A program made the position numbers and the translations under genes. From assembly GCA_017557885.1 (NCBI GenBank), contig JAFYXV010000007.1, positions 310,001 to 374,000 of the forward strand: DNA of 64,000 nt, in the 5' to 3' direction. This document shows positions 8,486 through 17,254 of the stretch, in pieces. Within the stretch, counting starts at the first letter, position 1. Every line of letters starts with the position of its first letter. Source of the stretch: a bacterium (GTDB taxonomy: Bacteria > Auribacterota > UBA3054). The notes beneath the pieces were generated by a model. That model did no database searches. It was not told where the DNA came from and worked only from the letters and a program-made list of their open reading frames with translations.

Positions 8486-10060
8486 TTATTTCTTGGTTTT
8501 GGCAAGCTTGGCGGTGAAGCTTTTGCCTTCCTTATAGACCGTGTCGGCGGTCATCATTGCGCTGACGGTAGAGGCGTCCCTTAGGATAACGCTGACGTTT
8601 TGGGTGCCGCTATCCAGGCTGAACATGGTGTGCAGGTAGCATTCGTCGCTGTATTTGATCTTGCAGGTGTATTTGTTTTTCTTCTGGTCGAATTTGTACT
8701 GGAATTTGCCCACGGGCTCGAAATAATAATTCAGAAGCGAGACGGAGGCAGATGTCCCTTTCTTGTTGGCTTTGATGGTCTGTCCGCTTTGACTTAGGGG
8801 AATGAGCGCGCCGTTTAAGATCATGGCGGAATCGCCGATGACCGGCTCGAAGGTCTGCTTCGCGCCTTTGGCTTTGGGCTCAGTAATGGCTAGCGTTATG
8901 TCCATTGTGCTGGGAAGCGGTCCTTCCAGGTCGGCGGCTTTTTTAAGATTGGTCTTCAGGCTGAATTTGGGTACGGAAAGAGGGGACGGCTGCGCGGGAC
9001 TCGTGTTGATCTCGACATAGAGTTCCTGCCTGACGCAGGGGACGACGAAGTAGCAGAAGCCGTCTTGCTCCATCAGTCGCCCGAAGCAGCTCTTCTGCGG
9101 AATGGGGAAGGCCTGGATGTTGTTGGCAAGCTCCGGATTGCTGATATAGGGGTGCTGGCGCGTTATGTTATTGTGGTCCAGGAAAGCCAAGCCTCTGACG
9201 TAAAGTTCCGCGAAGGAGACCATGCCGTCGCCGTTCAGATCGCTGTAGGCGTCGCAGCCGAAAAAGAGTCCGCTGGTGAAGACGCTCAGAGTTTTGCCGC
9301 CGTAGGATTCCTCGTCTCCGCGGGAGGCGGTAAGGAAGGTCATGTCGTTCTTCATGTCCGCTTCGGCCTGCGCGACCGAGACGGAGAACTGCTTTGCTTT
9401 GATCTCCGCCAGCTCGCTTATTACGGCCTGAGCCAGGGCGGCGCTGGGGATCATGGCGCCGGAATAGCAGGCGTCCAGTATTATGACGATCTTGACGCCG
9501 GCCTGAAAGTAGGAAAGGTCGCTGGCCAGTTCGGAGGCGGTGTAGCGGGAGTCGTAGGTGGTCAGAGAGTAGGGGGAGTTGCCGCCGTGGCTCGACTGGT
9601 AATAGACGAAGAGGTCGCCGGAAGAGAGTGAATTGGCCGCGGCCCTTACTTGATTCCTGATGACGCTTGTCAGGGCGTTGGCGTCTTCCAAAAGCACGCC
9701 GTCTTCGCCTTTGAAATATCCGCCTTCCAGCAAAAGATTGGCCAGCGTCTCGGCGTCGTTAAGGCAAGACTTCAGGGAATTCAGTCCGCGGGAGGGGAGA
9801 TAATCGTTGATCCCCACGAAGAGCATCCTGCTTTTGTGATTGCTTACCTGTTTCGGAATGCCGGCGTAATCGAACCAGGACAACCCGTAGCCTGCCGGCA
9901 GAACGCCCCTGAAGGCGAAATTAGCCCCGTCCGCGACCTGGAAGACCATATTGGTCGTGTTGGCGGCATCGGCGCCGTAATGGACGTACACTTTGTGTTT
10001 TTCGGCGCCCAGGACGCCCAGGGCGAAAATCGTTGCCAGAACAGAGATCAGGAGTTTCAT
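8486..10060 (-). CDS. Secreted caspase-like (C14) protease with EF-hand loop, dyad intact (paralogue 1)
   Basis: Exported protein of 524 residues with signal peptide about 1-18. A short beta-rich N-terminal domain (20-75) is followed by a caspase/metacaspase-like p20 fold: strand RMLFVGINDY, SSHGG with the catalytic His158, and IILDACYSGAM with the catalytic Cys198. A canonical calcium-binding EF-hand loop follows, with D274, N276, D278, G279, V281, S282 and E285. The C-terminal 200 residues are beta-rich and end in YKEGKSFTAKL, a motif near the end of all five paralogues in this window. Metacaspase-like C14 enzymes usually cleave after Arg or Lys and many need calcium; specificity here is unknown. 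The protein is exported, unlike cytoplasmic defence-type caspases. A possible minus-strand extended -10 (TGATATAAT) lies upstream near 10160. It lies at one edge of the accessory block. Confidence 0.82.
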   Translation of the reverse strand: MKLLISVLATIFALGVLGAEKHKVYVHYGADAANTTNMVFQVADGANFAFRGVLPAGYGLSWFDYAGIPKQVSNHKSRMLFVGINDYLPSRGLNSLKSCLNDAETLANLLLEGGYFKGEDGVLLEDANALTSVIRNQVRAAANSLSSGDLFVYYQSSHGGNSPYSLTTYDSRYTASELASDLSYFQAGVKIVIILDACYSGAMIPSAALAQAVISELAEIKAKQFSVSVAQAEADMKNDMTFLTASRGDEESYGGKTLSVFTSGLFFGCDAYSDLNGDGMVSFAELYVRGLAFLDHNNITRQHPYISNPELANNIQAFPIPQKSCFGRLMEQDGFCYFVVPCVRQELYVEINTSPAQPSPLSVPKFSLKTNLKKAADLEGPLPSTMDITLAITEPKAKGAKQTFEPVIGDSAMILNGALIPLSQSGQTIKANKKGTSASVSLLNYYFEPVGKFQYKFDQKKNKYTCKIKYSDECYLHTMFSLDSGTQNVSVILRDASTVSAMMTADTVYKEGKSFTAKLAKTKK

Positions 10061-10256
10061 AGCGTTTTTTAAGTCAAGCCGTCTTGTATCCGGCTTTTTC
10101 GGCTGCTGGTTTAAGGTTTGCCTCTCTTTTAGTCATTTTAAGCAATTATATCAAATCCACCAAAGTCAACTCTTTTTATGTCGCGTTATTTCGACATCAA
10201 GGCTCTTTAAAGGACATGATGATCCAGTATAATGGACTCAACCAAACGAGGAAAAT

Positions 10257-10673
10257 ATGGCAAAGATCGTAAACATGTTGGAATTCAACGCGCAGAACGG
10301 CGACGCCGAGTCGCAGCTCAGGTGGGGAGACCGTCTGCTTTGCAGGGCGGAAGATCCGGATCCGGAAAAGGCCGTGGAGTGGTACCGAAAGTCCGCCGAC
10401 CAGGGCCATCCCGAAGCCTTCGGCAGACTGGCCGACTGTTACGCCGCGGGCAGAGGCATCCATCAGAATGTGGAATTGGCTTTTGATTACGCGACGAAGG
10501 GAGCCGAAAAAGGGGACAGCCACTGCATGTTCTTCATCGGCGAATTTTATTTCTACGGGATACTCGTGGAAAAAAATCGCCGGAAGGCCAAGGAATGGTA
10601 CAGAAAAGCCGCAAACAAATTTGATTTCGACGCGACTGAAAAATTGATAGAATGGACAGACAAGGAAGACTAA
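10257..10673 (+). CDS. Sel1-repeat protein
   Basis: Cytoplasmic protein of 138 residues, with no signal peptide, made almost wholly of Sel1-like (TPR-related) helical repeats. Repeat signatures are DPEKAVEWYRKSADQGHPEA, RLADCYAAGRGIHQN and NRRKAKEWYRKAAN, which give about three repeats. Sel1 proteins serve as scaffolds for protein-protein contacts; no partner can be named. A GAGGA Shine-Dalgarno lies just upstream and a TATAAT -10 at 10228-10233. The gene at 10695 follows after 21 bases, so the two probably form an operon. Confidence 0.8.
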   Translation: MAKIVNMLEFNAQNGDAESQLRWGDRLLCRAEDPDPEKAVEWYRKSADQGHPEAFGRLADCYAAGRGIHQNVELAFDYATKGAEKGDSHCMFFIGEFYFYGILVEKNRRKAKEWYRKAANKFDFDATEKLIEWTDKED

Positions 10674-10694
10674 GCAAAACTTACAGGATCTAAA

Positions 10695-11567
10695 ATGAGC
10701 AAACCACTTAATGATTTTTCCAAGCTGAACAAGACGATGATCAGGAAGCCGGAGCCTCCGAAACCCGCGCCGGCGGCGAAAAGCCGTCCTGCCGACGAGG
10801 AGGAGGAGTTCACCGAGGAGTATTTCCTGAGAGGGAAAAGGAATACAGACAAACATTACGCGCCCCACGAAGAGGATCTTCCCGGGGACGAGAAGGAATA
10901 CAAGATATCGGAACTCTCCAGCCAGCTCTCTGATCTGGAGCTTAAGATCAGACGGCAGGAGCAGAAGATAAAGGATCTCACCAGCGACCTGGAAGTCGCC
11001 AACGACACCATCCAGAAACTCCAGGCCCTCAGCGTCAGCGCCCTGGATCTGGAGAAGGAGAACGCCAGGCTGAAAAACGAGAACCGCCGCCTCGCCTCCG
11101 AACTGAAAAGACAGGAGACGGAAGCCGCGGCTCCCGAACCGGAATCCCAAACAGAACCGGAGCCCGTTCCCCAGGGAACGCTTTCGCTCACTTTCAAATC
11201 CGAAGAGCTTTTCCCCGGAGAGGCCCGGGAGTTGCTCCTGGCGGTCCTTAACGACGCGATCAAAAGCTGCCGCAACAACGACCAGCAGAGGCGCACGCAG
11301 ATCCTGGCGGACCTTCTGACCGCCAATCCCTCGACAGGGGAGATAAAGTCCAGGCTGGAGTTCTTCAACAAGCTCGTTACGGACTGCGACAAGTTCGTGG
11401 ACACCGACGTTCTCGCAAAGCTCAGAGAGCTGGGCATCGAGACCGTCAGCGGCAAGAATCACTGGAAGCTCCGCTACGGGAACATAACCTTCCCGCTGTC
11501 TAAGACGCCCTCTGACCGCCGCTCCCTGGCCAACAGCCTGAAAAACATCGAGAGAAAGATCTACTAA
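10695..11567 (+). CDS. Coiled-coil protein with small C-terminal alpha/beta domain, function unknown
   Basis: Hypothetical protein of 290 residues. Residues 1-65 are charged and probably disordered. About 70-140 form a long coiled coil (SQLSDLELKIRRQEQKIKDL and following heptads). A Glu/Pro linker follows at 140-160. The C-terminal domain ends with LRELGIETVSGKNHWKLRYG and a PSDRR motif. The last segment (G-x-N-H-W-K-L plus a beta hairpin and PSD) is reminiscent of small HicA or dsRBD-like folds, but this is only a resemblance. No signal peptide or membrane segment is seen. It is likely cotranscribed with the Sel1 gene. Confidence 0.55.
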   Translation: MSKPLNDFSKLNKTMIRKPEPPKPAPAAKSRPADEEEEFTEEYFLRGKRNTDKHYAPHEEDLPGDEKEYKISELSSQLSDLELKIRRQEQKIKDLTSDLEVANDTIQKLQALSVSALDLEKENARLKNENRRLASELKRQETEAAAPEPESQTEPEPVPQGTLSLTFKSEELFPGEARELLLAVLNDAIKSCRNNDQQRRTQILADLLTANPSTGEIKSRLEFFNKLVTDCDKFVDTDVLAKLRELGIETVSGKNHWKLRYGNITFPLSKTPSDRRSLANSLKNIERKIY

Positions 11568-11637
11568 GTCTTTATCTTCTGGTGATTTGAGGCCGGGATG
11601 CCTTTCTTTTGGAAAGGCTCCTGACCGCCCCCCCCTC

Positions 11638-11667
11638 TTGACAGTAATGAAATCTTTCTGATAGAAT
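11638..11667 (+). promoter_or_regulatory. Promoter and possible operator of the methyltransferase-like gene
   Basis: TTGACA, 18-base spacer, TAGAAT. Downstream, at 11688-11702, lies the inverted repeat AGTATT-AAT-AATACT, placed where a repressor could bind just after the transcription start. The Shine-Dalgarno AAGGAGG lies about 5 bases before the ATG at 11743. Confidence 0.6.
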
Positions 11668-11742
11668 ATTCGTGACATACTTATAAAAGTATTAATAATA
11701 CTTTGGCGAGTTAAGCGAATAACACAATACTAAGGAGGTCAT

Positions 11743-13356
11743 ATGATTCGCTTCGACAAAAAACAAAACCAATTTAAAAACATTTTTTCAAACATCAAAA
11801 GTCTTAAGAACGCCGGGAACACCGAAAAACTTGAAATAGTTTATAAGGTCTGGCTGACCAAAGAGCAAATATCCAGCGGCAAGGCCCAAGAGGATTCCGT
11901 TTACAATCTTATGATGAAAAACGGCAATCCGAAGGGTGAACTGTGCGTTGACGCCAAGGAAGCGACGCACCTCTATAACGTCATATCGGAGCTGGACGAC
12001 AGAGACATTATGGACCTGATCTCTTCGCTTACTTCAGCGGTCCTGGTTGGAAAGGCGCTGCTGGATAAGTTCAGAAAGACCGTCATGCGGCAGAACAACG
12101 GAAGAGATGCAAGCATCCTGCTTACCGACATTGAGTGCTACGGCTCAAATCTTCTCGATTTTCTGACGAGTTTCGACGGGAACGCCACGATCTCTCTTGC
12201 CACGGACAACTACATAGTTTTTGAGATCTACGTTAAACTCTTGAAAAAATACCACCCCGGCCTGGAATTTTACAACGTAGGCTTCTATGACTGTGACAGC
12301 ATAAGTAAATCCGTTATTAACGATCACAATGCGGTCCTGCTGCTGCCTTTCAATAAATTTATTGACGAGGATACTATGTACAGTTTCGACCTTAACGATC
12401 TTTACAGCTGGATAACATTGCTCACTGATCAAAAGAAGCCCGGCATGGTGATCGTGCCTATGCATTTCTTCCTGTCCCGCAGAACGGGCTTTGGCAGAGG
12501 AGAGTTCGCCAAGGGCGGCATATTAAAAGAGATCAGCACCATTCCCGCCTCGCTTCTGGGCATGCGTTCCATGACCAGATACGGCCTGTTTATAACTGGC
12601 AAATTCGGAGGCAAGGATCTGCTGGTCAGGAATTATGCCGATAAAAACGGCGAGCTGTTTGTCAAAGAGGAGGCAACGATCAAAAAGGACGCCGATTTCA
12701 TCGTCAATTCCGACCGTTCCAACGGCTGGAACGTCAACAAGTGGCTGAACCGATTGAATGAAGATGATGTAAAATTCTTCAGCAATAAAAAGCGTCTTGG
12801 CGAAATGGCCGACGTCATTCGCGGGAGGCTTTTCAAACAAGGGCACGATGAAGACAAAACGCGCGTGAAGATAGTTAACATCTCCGACATCGAAGACGGC
12901 TGTGTGAACGAGATCACAGAGGCCGTCGAGGCTGACCTGAGACATTGGGAGGATCATGTTTTAAGAAAAGACGACCTGCTGATAACGATCAAGGGCACGA
13001 CTATAAAGCTCGCGATCTTCGACAAGGACGACAGCCGCTACGTTGCCTCGCCCAACCTGTGCGCCATAAGGATAAAGTCCGAATTCAAGGATAACAAGCT
13101 CGTCGTTTCGTATCTGAAGTTGTACTTCGACCTGCCCTGCGGCAGGCGGCAGCTCCAGTCCATAAAACGCGGTTTGTTCGTTATGAACGTCAGCAAGGAG
13201 GACCTCCTTGACCTGCAGATCCCCGTTCCGGAGATCAACAGACAGAAAGCGCTTTGCGAAAAGTATAAAAACAGCTATGAGCAGTACAAGACAGAGATAG
13301 CCGCGGCTGAGGAAAAATGGAAAAAAGCTCAGGCGGAATTTTTACAGGAACTTTAA
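11743..13356 (+). CDS. Degenerate N6-adenine methyltransferase domain fused to a type I S-subunit-like TRD
   Basis: Protein of 537 residues that follows the layout of type I restriction-modification M and S subunits joined in one chain. The first 120 residues are helical. The region 124-206 aligns by position with the SAM-binding core, but motif I (normally DPxCGSG) reads LLTDIECYGSNLLDF, and the catalytic NPP(F/Y) position reads LPFNKF (201-206). The following strand GMVIVPMHFFLSRR, then ISTIPASLLGMRS and YGLFITGK, matches the usual VxPxGxLF, IxLPxxxF and LxFxK order of N6-methylases. From about 350 to 505 there is an HsdS-type target recognition domain (KRLGEMADVIRGR, VKIVNISDI, LLITIKGTT, DLQIPVPEINRQKALCEKY), then a coiled coil. 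Methylation is unlikely; DNA binding by the TRD is plausible. No HsdR or active HsdM is nearby. Confidence 0.65.
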   Translation: MIRFDKKQNQFKNIFSNIKSLKNAGNTEKLEIVYKVWLTKEQISSGKAQEDSVYNLMMKNGNPKGELCVDAKEATHLYNVISELDDRDIMDLISSLTSAVLVGKALLDKFRKTVMRQNNGRDASILLTDIECYGSNLLDFLTSFDGNATISLATDNYIVFEIYVKLLKKYHPGLEFYNVGFYDCDSISKSVINDHNAVLLLPFNKFIDEDTMYSFDLNDLYSWITLLTDQKKPGMVIVPMHFFLSRRTGFGRGEFAKGGILKEISTIPASLLGMRSMTRYGLFITGKFGGKDLLVRNYADKNGELFVKEEATIKKDADFIVNSDRSNGWNVNKWLNRLNEDDVKFFSNKKRLGEMADVIRGRLFKQGHDEDKTRVKIVNISDIEDGCVNEITEAVEADLRHWEDHVLRKDDLLITIKGTTIKLAIFDKDDSRYVASPNLCAIRIKSEFKDNKLVVSYLKLYFDLPCGRRQLQSIKRGLFVMNVSKEDLLDLQIPVPEINRQKALCEKYKNSYEQYKTEIAAAEEKWKKAQAEFLQEL

Positions 13357-13369
13357 AAAAAGAGCAACT

Positions 13370-14365
13370 ATGAAAAAAATAATTTTATATCACGGAACCG
13401 ATGAACGTCTGCTTCGTATGTCCGAGGAAGAACGCCAGGCCTACTTTAAGGCCGTTGACACCGCCATGGACTACGTTTACACGAAATTCAAGGAACGGGA
13501 ATTTTGCCAATACGACTCAATAGACGGCATCAACAAGCAGGTGAAGTCGCTTCACAAGGAAATGGATCGCGAGCAGCTTCTTCCGCTTTACAGCGCCTTG
13601 TACGTGACGGGAGCCTGGATAGCCGGATGTCGCTTTCTGATATTCAGGAAACTGTGCGCCACGAATTCCAGGGACAAGGCTTGCGAATACGCCCTCAATT
13701 CTTTTGCCGGCGGAGAACTGGCGGCGAAAACCTTTTTACTCATAAAGACGGCGGAGTATCTCCGGCTTCCGGGATATGATCCCCAGGGAGAGGCTAAGGC
13801 CGCCATTGAAACTGTGAAGGACTTCGCCGACAAGAAAAAAGCCGCGCCCGTGCTGGTCAGATTCGAGATAGACGATCCCGCCCAGCTGGAGTACCAGGGC
13901 GGAGGAGAAGTTGACGCAACGCAATTCGACGTTTGGTGCAAAGATTCCTGGCCCTTCGACGTATGCGTCAGGAAAAACATTTCCGAAGGCGAGATCGAGC
14001 GCCTTCAAAGCGAAACCGAAAACAACGACAACAAACAACCGGAGGATAAAAAAATGAAAAGCATCCAAGTTTTATGGATCCAGCTGATGGGCGAGAACTA
14101 TCACGAAGAAGATCCCAACAGGATCGTCGCGCTGGGAGGCGTGTACAATGACCAGAAGTGGGAAATGAGCCTTGAGGCGGTGGGCTCAGCCATCGCCAAC
14201 AAAGTCTATACCTTCTATATCAAGGTCTTCAACGAGGAACTGCCCCTGATCCCCGTTATGGACAAAAACGGGAAGATCTGCGATCTCAAGACGCCGAACG
14301 ACGTGGACGCCCTGAAGCTTCTGCGGCTCCTTCCCAAGAAGGACGAGTTCTACAACGGCATTTAA
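13370..14365 (+). CDS. Unknown protein with C-terminal DUF3892-like domain
   Basis: Reading frame of 331 residues, 13 bases after the methyltransferase-like gene and likely in its operon. Residues 1-205 are mostly helical with no recognised family. After an Asn/Gln/Lys linker at about 215-228, the C-terminal 103 residues resemble the stand-alone protein at 17255: I-x-V-x-W-x-x-L/Q-x-x-G, an LGG(V/T)Y turn, and a closing (K)TP(N/K)D then LKLL..LP. This pattern fits the DUF3892 family of small proteins. An ATG at 14054 (residue 229) has a GGAGG eight bases upstream, so the C-terminal domain may also be made separately. A strong hairpin (14390-14419) follows. Function unknown. Confidence 0.6.
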   Translation: MKKIILYHGTDERLLRMSEEERQAYFKAVDTAMDYVYTKFKEREFCQYDSIDGINKQVKSLHKEMDREQLLPLYSALYVTGAWIAGCRFLIFRKLCATNSRDKACEYALNSFAGGELAAKTFLLIKTAEYLRLPGYDPQGEAKAAIETVKDFADKKKAAPVLVRFEIDDPAQLEYQGGGEVDATQFDVWCKDSWPFDVCVRKNISEGEIERLQSETENNDNKQPEDKKMKSIQVLWIQLMGENYHEEDPNRIVALGGVYNDQKWEMSLEAVGSAIANKVYTFYIKVFNEELPLIPVMDKNGKICDLKTPNDVDALKLLRLLPKKDEFYNGI

Positions 14366-14389
14366 CGCCCGCAAAAAAGCCGCGCTTAT

Positions 14390-14419
14390 AGCGGCGGACG
14401 GCATACGCTGTCCGCCGCT
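14390..14419 (+). terminator. GC-rich hairpin, possible weak terminator
   Basis: Ten-base perfect stem AGCGGCGGAC / GTCCGCCGCT with a ten-base loop, 25 bases past the stop of the preceding gene. It lacks a good T run (only TTCCATTTT), so termination is uncertain. Confidence 0.4.
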
Positions 14420-14548
14420 TCCATTTTGATGGTCGCGGGGATATGCGTTTTTTGTGACAGTTTCCGCTTAAAAACAGCGGATAAAAATGGTACAATATTT
14501 CAAACTGAAGGCAGATTGCCAAGCGCGCTTAGCCCCAAAGAACGAAAC

Positions 14549-15517
14549 ATGAAAAAACTTCTTTCTTTCCTTGCCAAATCTTACTGTTTACCGCTATTAA
14601 TTTTAGTGGTAATGTGCGGCTGCGTCAGGGCCGACGAAAAAGCGGAACCCAAAAGCTCCGATTCTCCGGCGCTCTTCTGCTATACCTGGAACATGGAGTG
14701 GTTCCCCGCAGGAAAAGACGACGAATTCAAAGCCAAAGCCGACGAAAGGATCAAAACGGCGGGGGAGAAACTCTCTGCCGCCGCCCAAACCCTGCAGGAA
14801 AACTCATCCTCGGCGGAGCAGATATTCTTCTTCCAGGAGATCAACGGCAGCGCCACCTGCAACAAACTTATAAGCCGTCTTAACAACCCCAGGCTAAAGA
14901 TCGCCTCCATCAGTTCTTTCTACCGCGCTAAAAACCAAAAAGACAAACAGCAGATCGCCATCCTGACCACTCTCCCTGTTCTGGAACATTCCTATGAAAG
15001 ATGGCGCAACGAAGACGGCATCAAGCCTCCCAGAGGTTACACATACGCGCTTCTTGACTATAAGGACGCGTATATAGCCTGCTTCGGATTGCATCTGAAA
15101 GCGAACGGCGCGGAAAACGAGTTCTCGCTGGTAAAGCAGCAAAGGGAAACTTCCTCTCGCCAGCTCCTAAGAAAAATAAAGGAAGTTAAAGACAGCCACA
15201 CCAACAGAATCGTCCGCGTGATCATCGCCGGCGACTTCAACACCAACGTTGACGACAAGAAGTTCCTGCAGGAGGACACCCTCCGCTCTCTCTACGCCGC
15301 CCACTACCGCAGCTGCTTCAGAGACCTCAAGCCCAAGGACCGCGTCACCCATCCGGGCAGGGGAAAATATGCCGACACCACCTTCGACTACATCCTCTAC
15401 AAAGATTTTCCCAACGATCCCCAGACCAAGATCTTCCCGGGCACCGGAATATCCGACCATCACATCGTCGGCGCCAAGTTCGAGCAGCATGAAAAAACGA
15501 ATAATATCAAGTTATAA
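14549..15517 (+). CDS. Secreted endonuclease/exonuclease/phosphatase-family protein
   Basis: Protein of 322 residues with an N-terminal hydrophobic export signal containing a Cys-Gly-Cys near the cleavage region, so it may be a lipoprotein although the lipobox is not typical. The rest fits the EEP (DNase I-like) superfamily. Signature elements are TWNMEW with FFQEING (metal-binding Glu), IAILTTLPVLEHS, FGLHLKANG, IIAGDFNTN and, at the end, SDHHIVGAKF with the catalytic Asp-His. Such enzymes hydrolyse phosphodiester or phosphomonoester bonds in nucleic acids, nucleotides or lipids; the substrate cannot be read from the sequence. The ATG at 14549 is chosen because it begins the signal peptide; the frame is open upstream to 14426. 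Possible -10 TACAAT near 14492. Confidence 0.75.
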   Translation: MKKLLSFLAKSYCLPLLILVVMCGCVRADEKAEPKSSDSPALFCYTWNMEWFPAGKDDEFKAKADERIKTAGEKLSAAAQTLQENSSSAEQIFFFQEINGSATCNKLISRLNNPRLKIASISSFYRAKNQKDKQQIAILTTLPVLEHSYERWRNEDGIKPPRGYTYALLDYKDAYIACFGLHLKANGAENEFSLVKQQRETSSRQLLRKIKEVKDSHTNRIVRVIIAGDFNTNVDDKKFLQEDTLRSLYAAHYRSCFRDLKPKDRVTHPGRGKYADTTFDYILYKDFPNDPQTKIFPGTGISDHHIVGAKFEQHEKTNNIKL

Positions 15518-15681
15518 AAACTATTTTAAGTACAATTCAATTGTGGGCTTTTAGAAATGAATGATAAAAATGGAAAAAGCAATGCCTTAGGAAGATAGCC
15601 ACTATGTTAGCGATAAGTTTAACTATTTTGTATTGTTGAACGCTAGTAAAAATTGAAGCATAAGTAAAATAAACGAGACAT

Positions 15682-16290
15682 ATGAGTGAACTGAAACACA
15701 CGGAAAGTGGCATTTACTATCTTTATGACTATATTCCTAAAAGTTACTTTGAATATCATACTGAAAAAGAGATCAAAGTAACTGAAAAGACATGGGACTA
15801 TAAAGATGGTAAAGAACCTGCTGTTTTTGATTTTACATATGAATTAATGGCAGCGATATCGGAAATGTCTAAGAACATTTCTGACACTAAAATTGCTTTG
15901 CTTGCCGTGCCTCCGTCAAAAGTTGGAAAGATATCGACTATAGGAACTTCAATACAAATTATTTCTGAATGGTATAAAACAAAAATCACGTCAGAATTAT
16001 TTATGTGTAACAAAGAAATTATCAATTGCGGATGTTTGTTAACCAGATCATCGGACATTTCTACAGCTCATTTGAGTAGAAGGCCCGATTATGCTGAAAA
16101 CAAAAATGCAATTGAATTTAACAAAAGTGTTTTGCCTGAAGATGGTGTTAGCTTCTTTATTCTGGATGACATCACGACTAAAGGGACAAGCATGGATGTT
16201 TGTCAAGACATATTGGTGGAACATGGAGTTCAAAAAGGGAAAATTTATAGATTGGCGATAGCTAAAACGATTTTGGAGATTAATCGATGA
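15682..16290 (+). CDS. ComF-like phosphoribosyltransferase-fold protein
   Basis: Protein of 202 residues without a signal peptide. The C-terminal half has the type I PRTase PRPP-binding loop as FFILDDITTKGTSM (normally DDVxTTGxT), with a preceding LLTRSSDISTAHLSRR segment, as in ComF and its relatives. The usual ComF zinc finger is absent; only isolated cysteines are seen. The stop codon overlaps the start of the DprA-like gene (ATGA at 16287), so the two are translationally coupled. In competence systems ComF and DprA act with single-stranded DNA uptake, but this pair sits alone in an AT-rich stretch beside conflict-type genes. It could belong to the SLOG/PRTase nucleotide-centred systems described for prokaryotic conflict. 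That role is inferred. Confidence 0.65.
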   Translation: MSELKHTESGIYYLYDYIPKSYFEYHTEKEIKVTEKTWDYKDGKEPAVFDFTYELMAAISEMSKNISDTKIALLAVPPSKVGKISTIGTSIQIISEWYKTKITSELFMCNKEIINCGCLLTRSSDISTAHLSRRPDYAENKNAIEFNKSVLPEDGVSFFILDDITTKGTSMDVCQDILVEHGVQKGKIYRLAIAKTILEINR

Positions 16291-17225
16291 TAAAGTTCAA
16301 GGAGATACTATTTTTAAAGAGCCTAAATGGCGTAGGGAAAAGCGCGATTTATACTAAGCACTGGGATGCGCTTAAAAACGCCAATGGAATTGATTCTCTT
16401 AAAGAAGCGGTTGCTTTAAACGATCACAAACTTTCCCAAGACAATATTGAAGAGGCGGCTAAAAAAGCGGAGTTGTTGTTTAACGAGATTACAGACTATT
16501 ATGATATTAATGTTATAACAGTTTTTGACAAAGCATATCCTGAAAAGCTTAACGTCATGGGTAAAAAACGGCCGCTAGTGTTATATGTCAAGGGAGATCC
16601 TGGTGTTTTAAATAATCCTAGCATTGCAGTGGTGGGAACCAGGAATCCTTCTGGTTGGAGCATTTCTGTTGAAGAAAAGTTGATTAAGAAGATTTTGGAA
16701 ATTTCAGACAGAACTATAATTAGTGGTTTGGCTCAGGGATGCGACTATATCGCACATGACACAACTGTTAAAGAAAATAAGACAACCATCGCTGTTCTAC
16801 CTAGCGGTGTTAATGTTATTACACCCCCTGCGCACAAACAGTTAGCTGCCAGTATTATCGAAACGGGCGGATGCATCGTGTCAGAATACGAGCCGGATGT
16901 TCTCTCTTTTAAGCCCTTCTTTGTTGAAAGGGATGCTATTGTGGCTGCTCTTTCTGACGTAACTCTCGTTGTCGAGTGCGGAACAAAAAGTGGCACTATG
17001 TACACGGTTGAGGCGTCTTGTAGTTATCAAAGACCTGTAGCCTGTTATTATCCTGACGACTTGAACAAAGGCTGCTATGATGGGAATGACTTTATAGTAA
17101 ATTACAAAAATGCTGTAAAGATCTCCAACACAAATGATTTGAAAAAGTTGCTTTTATCTAACCCTAATTTACTTGATAAGAGCAATAGTCAGGAATCTCA
17201 GGAACAATTGTTTTTGGATTTATAA
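16287..17225 (+). CDS. DprA/Smf-like (SLOG-fold) protein
   Basis: Protein of 312 residues. An N-terminal helical segment with a possible helix-hairpin-helix (LNGVGKSAIY) is followed by a DprA Rossmann-like core: PLVLYVKGDPGVL, IAVVGTRNPSGWSISVEEKL, IISGLAQGCDYIAHDTTV, TIAVLPSGVNVITPP, GGCIVSEYEPD and VVECGTKSGTMYTVEA. Known DprA loads RecA on incoming single-stranded DNA. The winged-helix tail common in DprA is not evident here. Codon use and base composition are AT-rich compared with the neighbouring GC-rich genes, which suggests acquisition. A chromosomal competence dprA cannot be excluded, but no other competence gene is nearby and the partner is a PRTase. Confidence 0.75.
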   Translation: MIKFKEILFLKSLNGVGKSAIYTKHWDALKNANGIDSLKEAVALNDHKLSQDNIEEAAKKAELLFNEITDYYDINVITVFDKAYPEKLNVMGKKRPLVLYVKGDPGVLNNPSIAVVGTRNPSGWSISVEEKLIKKILEISDRTIISGLAQGCDYIAHDTTVKENKTTIAVLPSGVNVITPPAHKQLAASIIETGGCIVSEYEPDVLSFKPFFVERDAIVAALSDVTLVVECGTKSGTMYTVEASCSYQRPVACYYPDDLNKGCYDGNDFIVNYKNAVKISNTNDLKKLLLSNPNLLDKSNSQESQEQLFLDL

Positions 17226-17254
17226 TTATTTCCGTTAGCAGCAAGGAGGTAGCT

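Noticed and set aside
10197-11678. Minus-strand frame of 493 codons
   Set aside because: It lies opposite two good plus-strand genes (Sel1 and coiled-coil), which have ribosome binding sites and family features. The antisense product is low-complexity and unlike any family.
13370-14365. Treating 13370-14053 and 14054-14365 as two certain genes
   Set aside because: The frame is continuous with no stop between them. The internal start is only supported by a Shine-Dalgarno, so it is given as a finding instead of a split.
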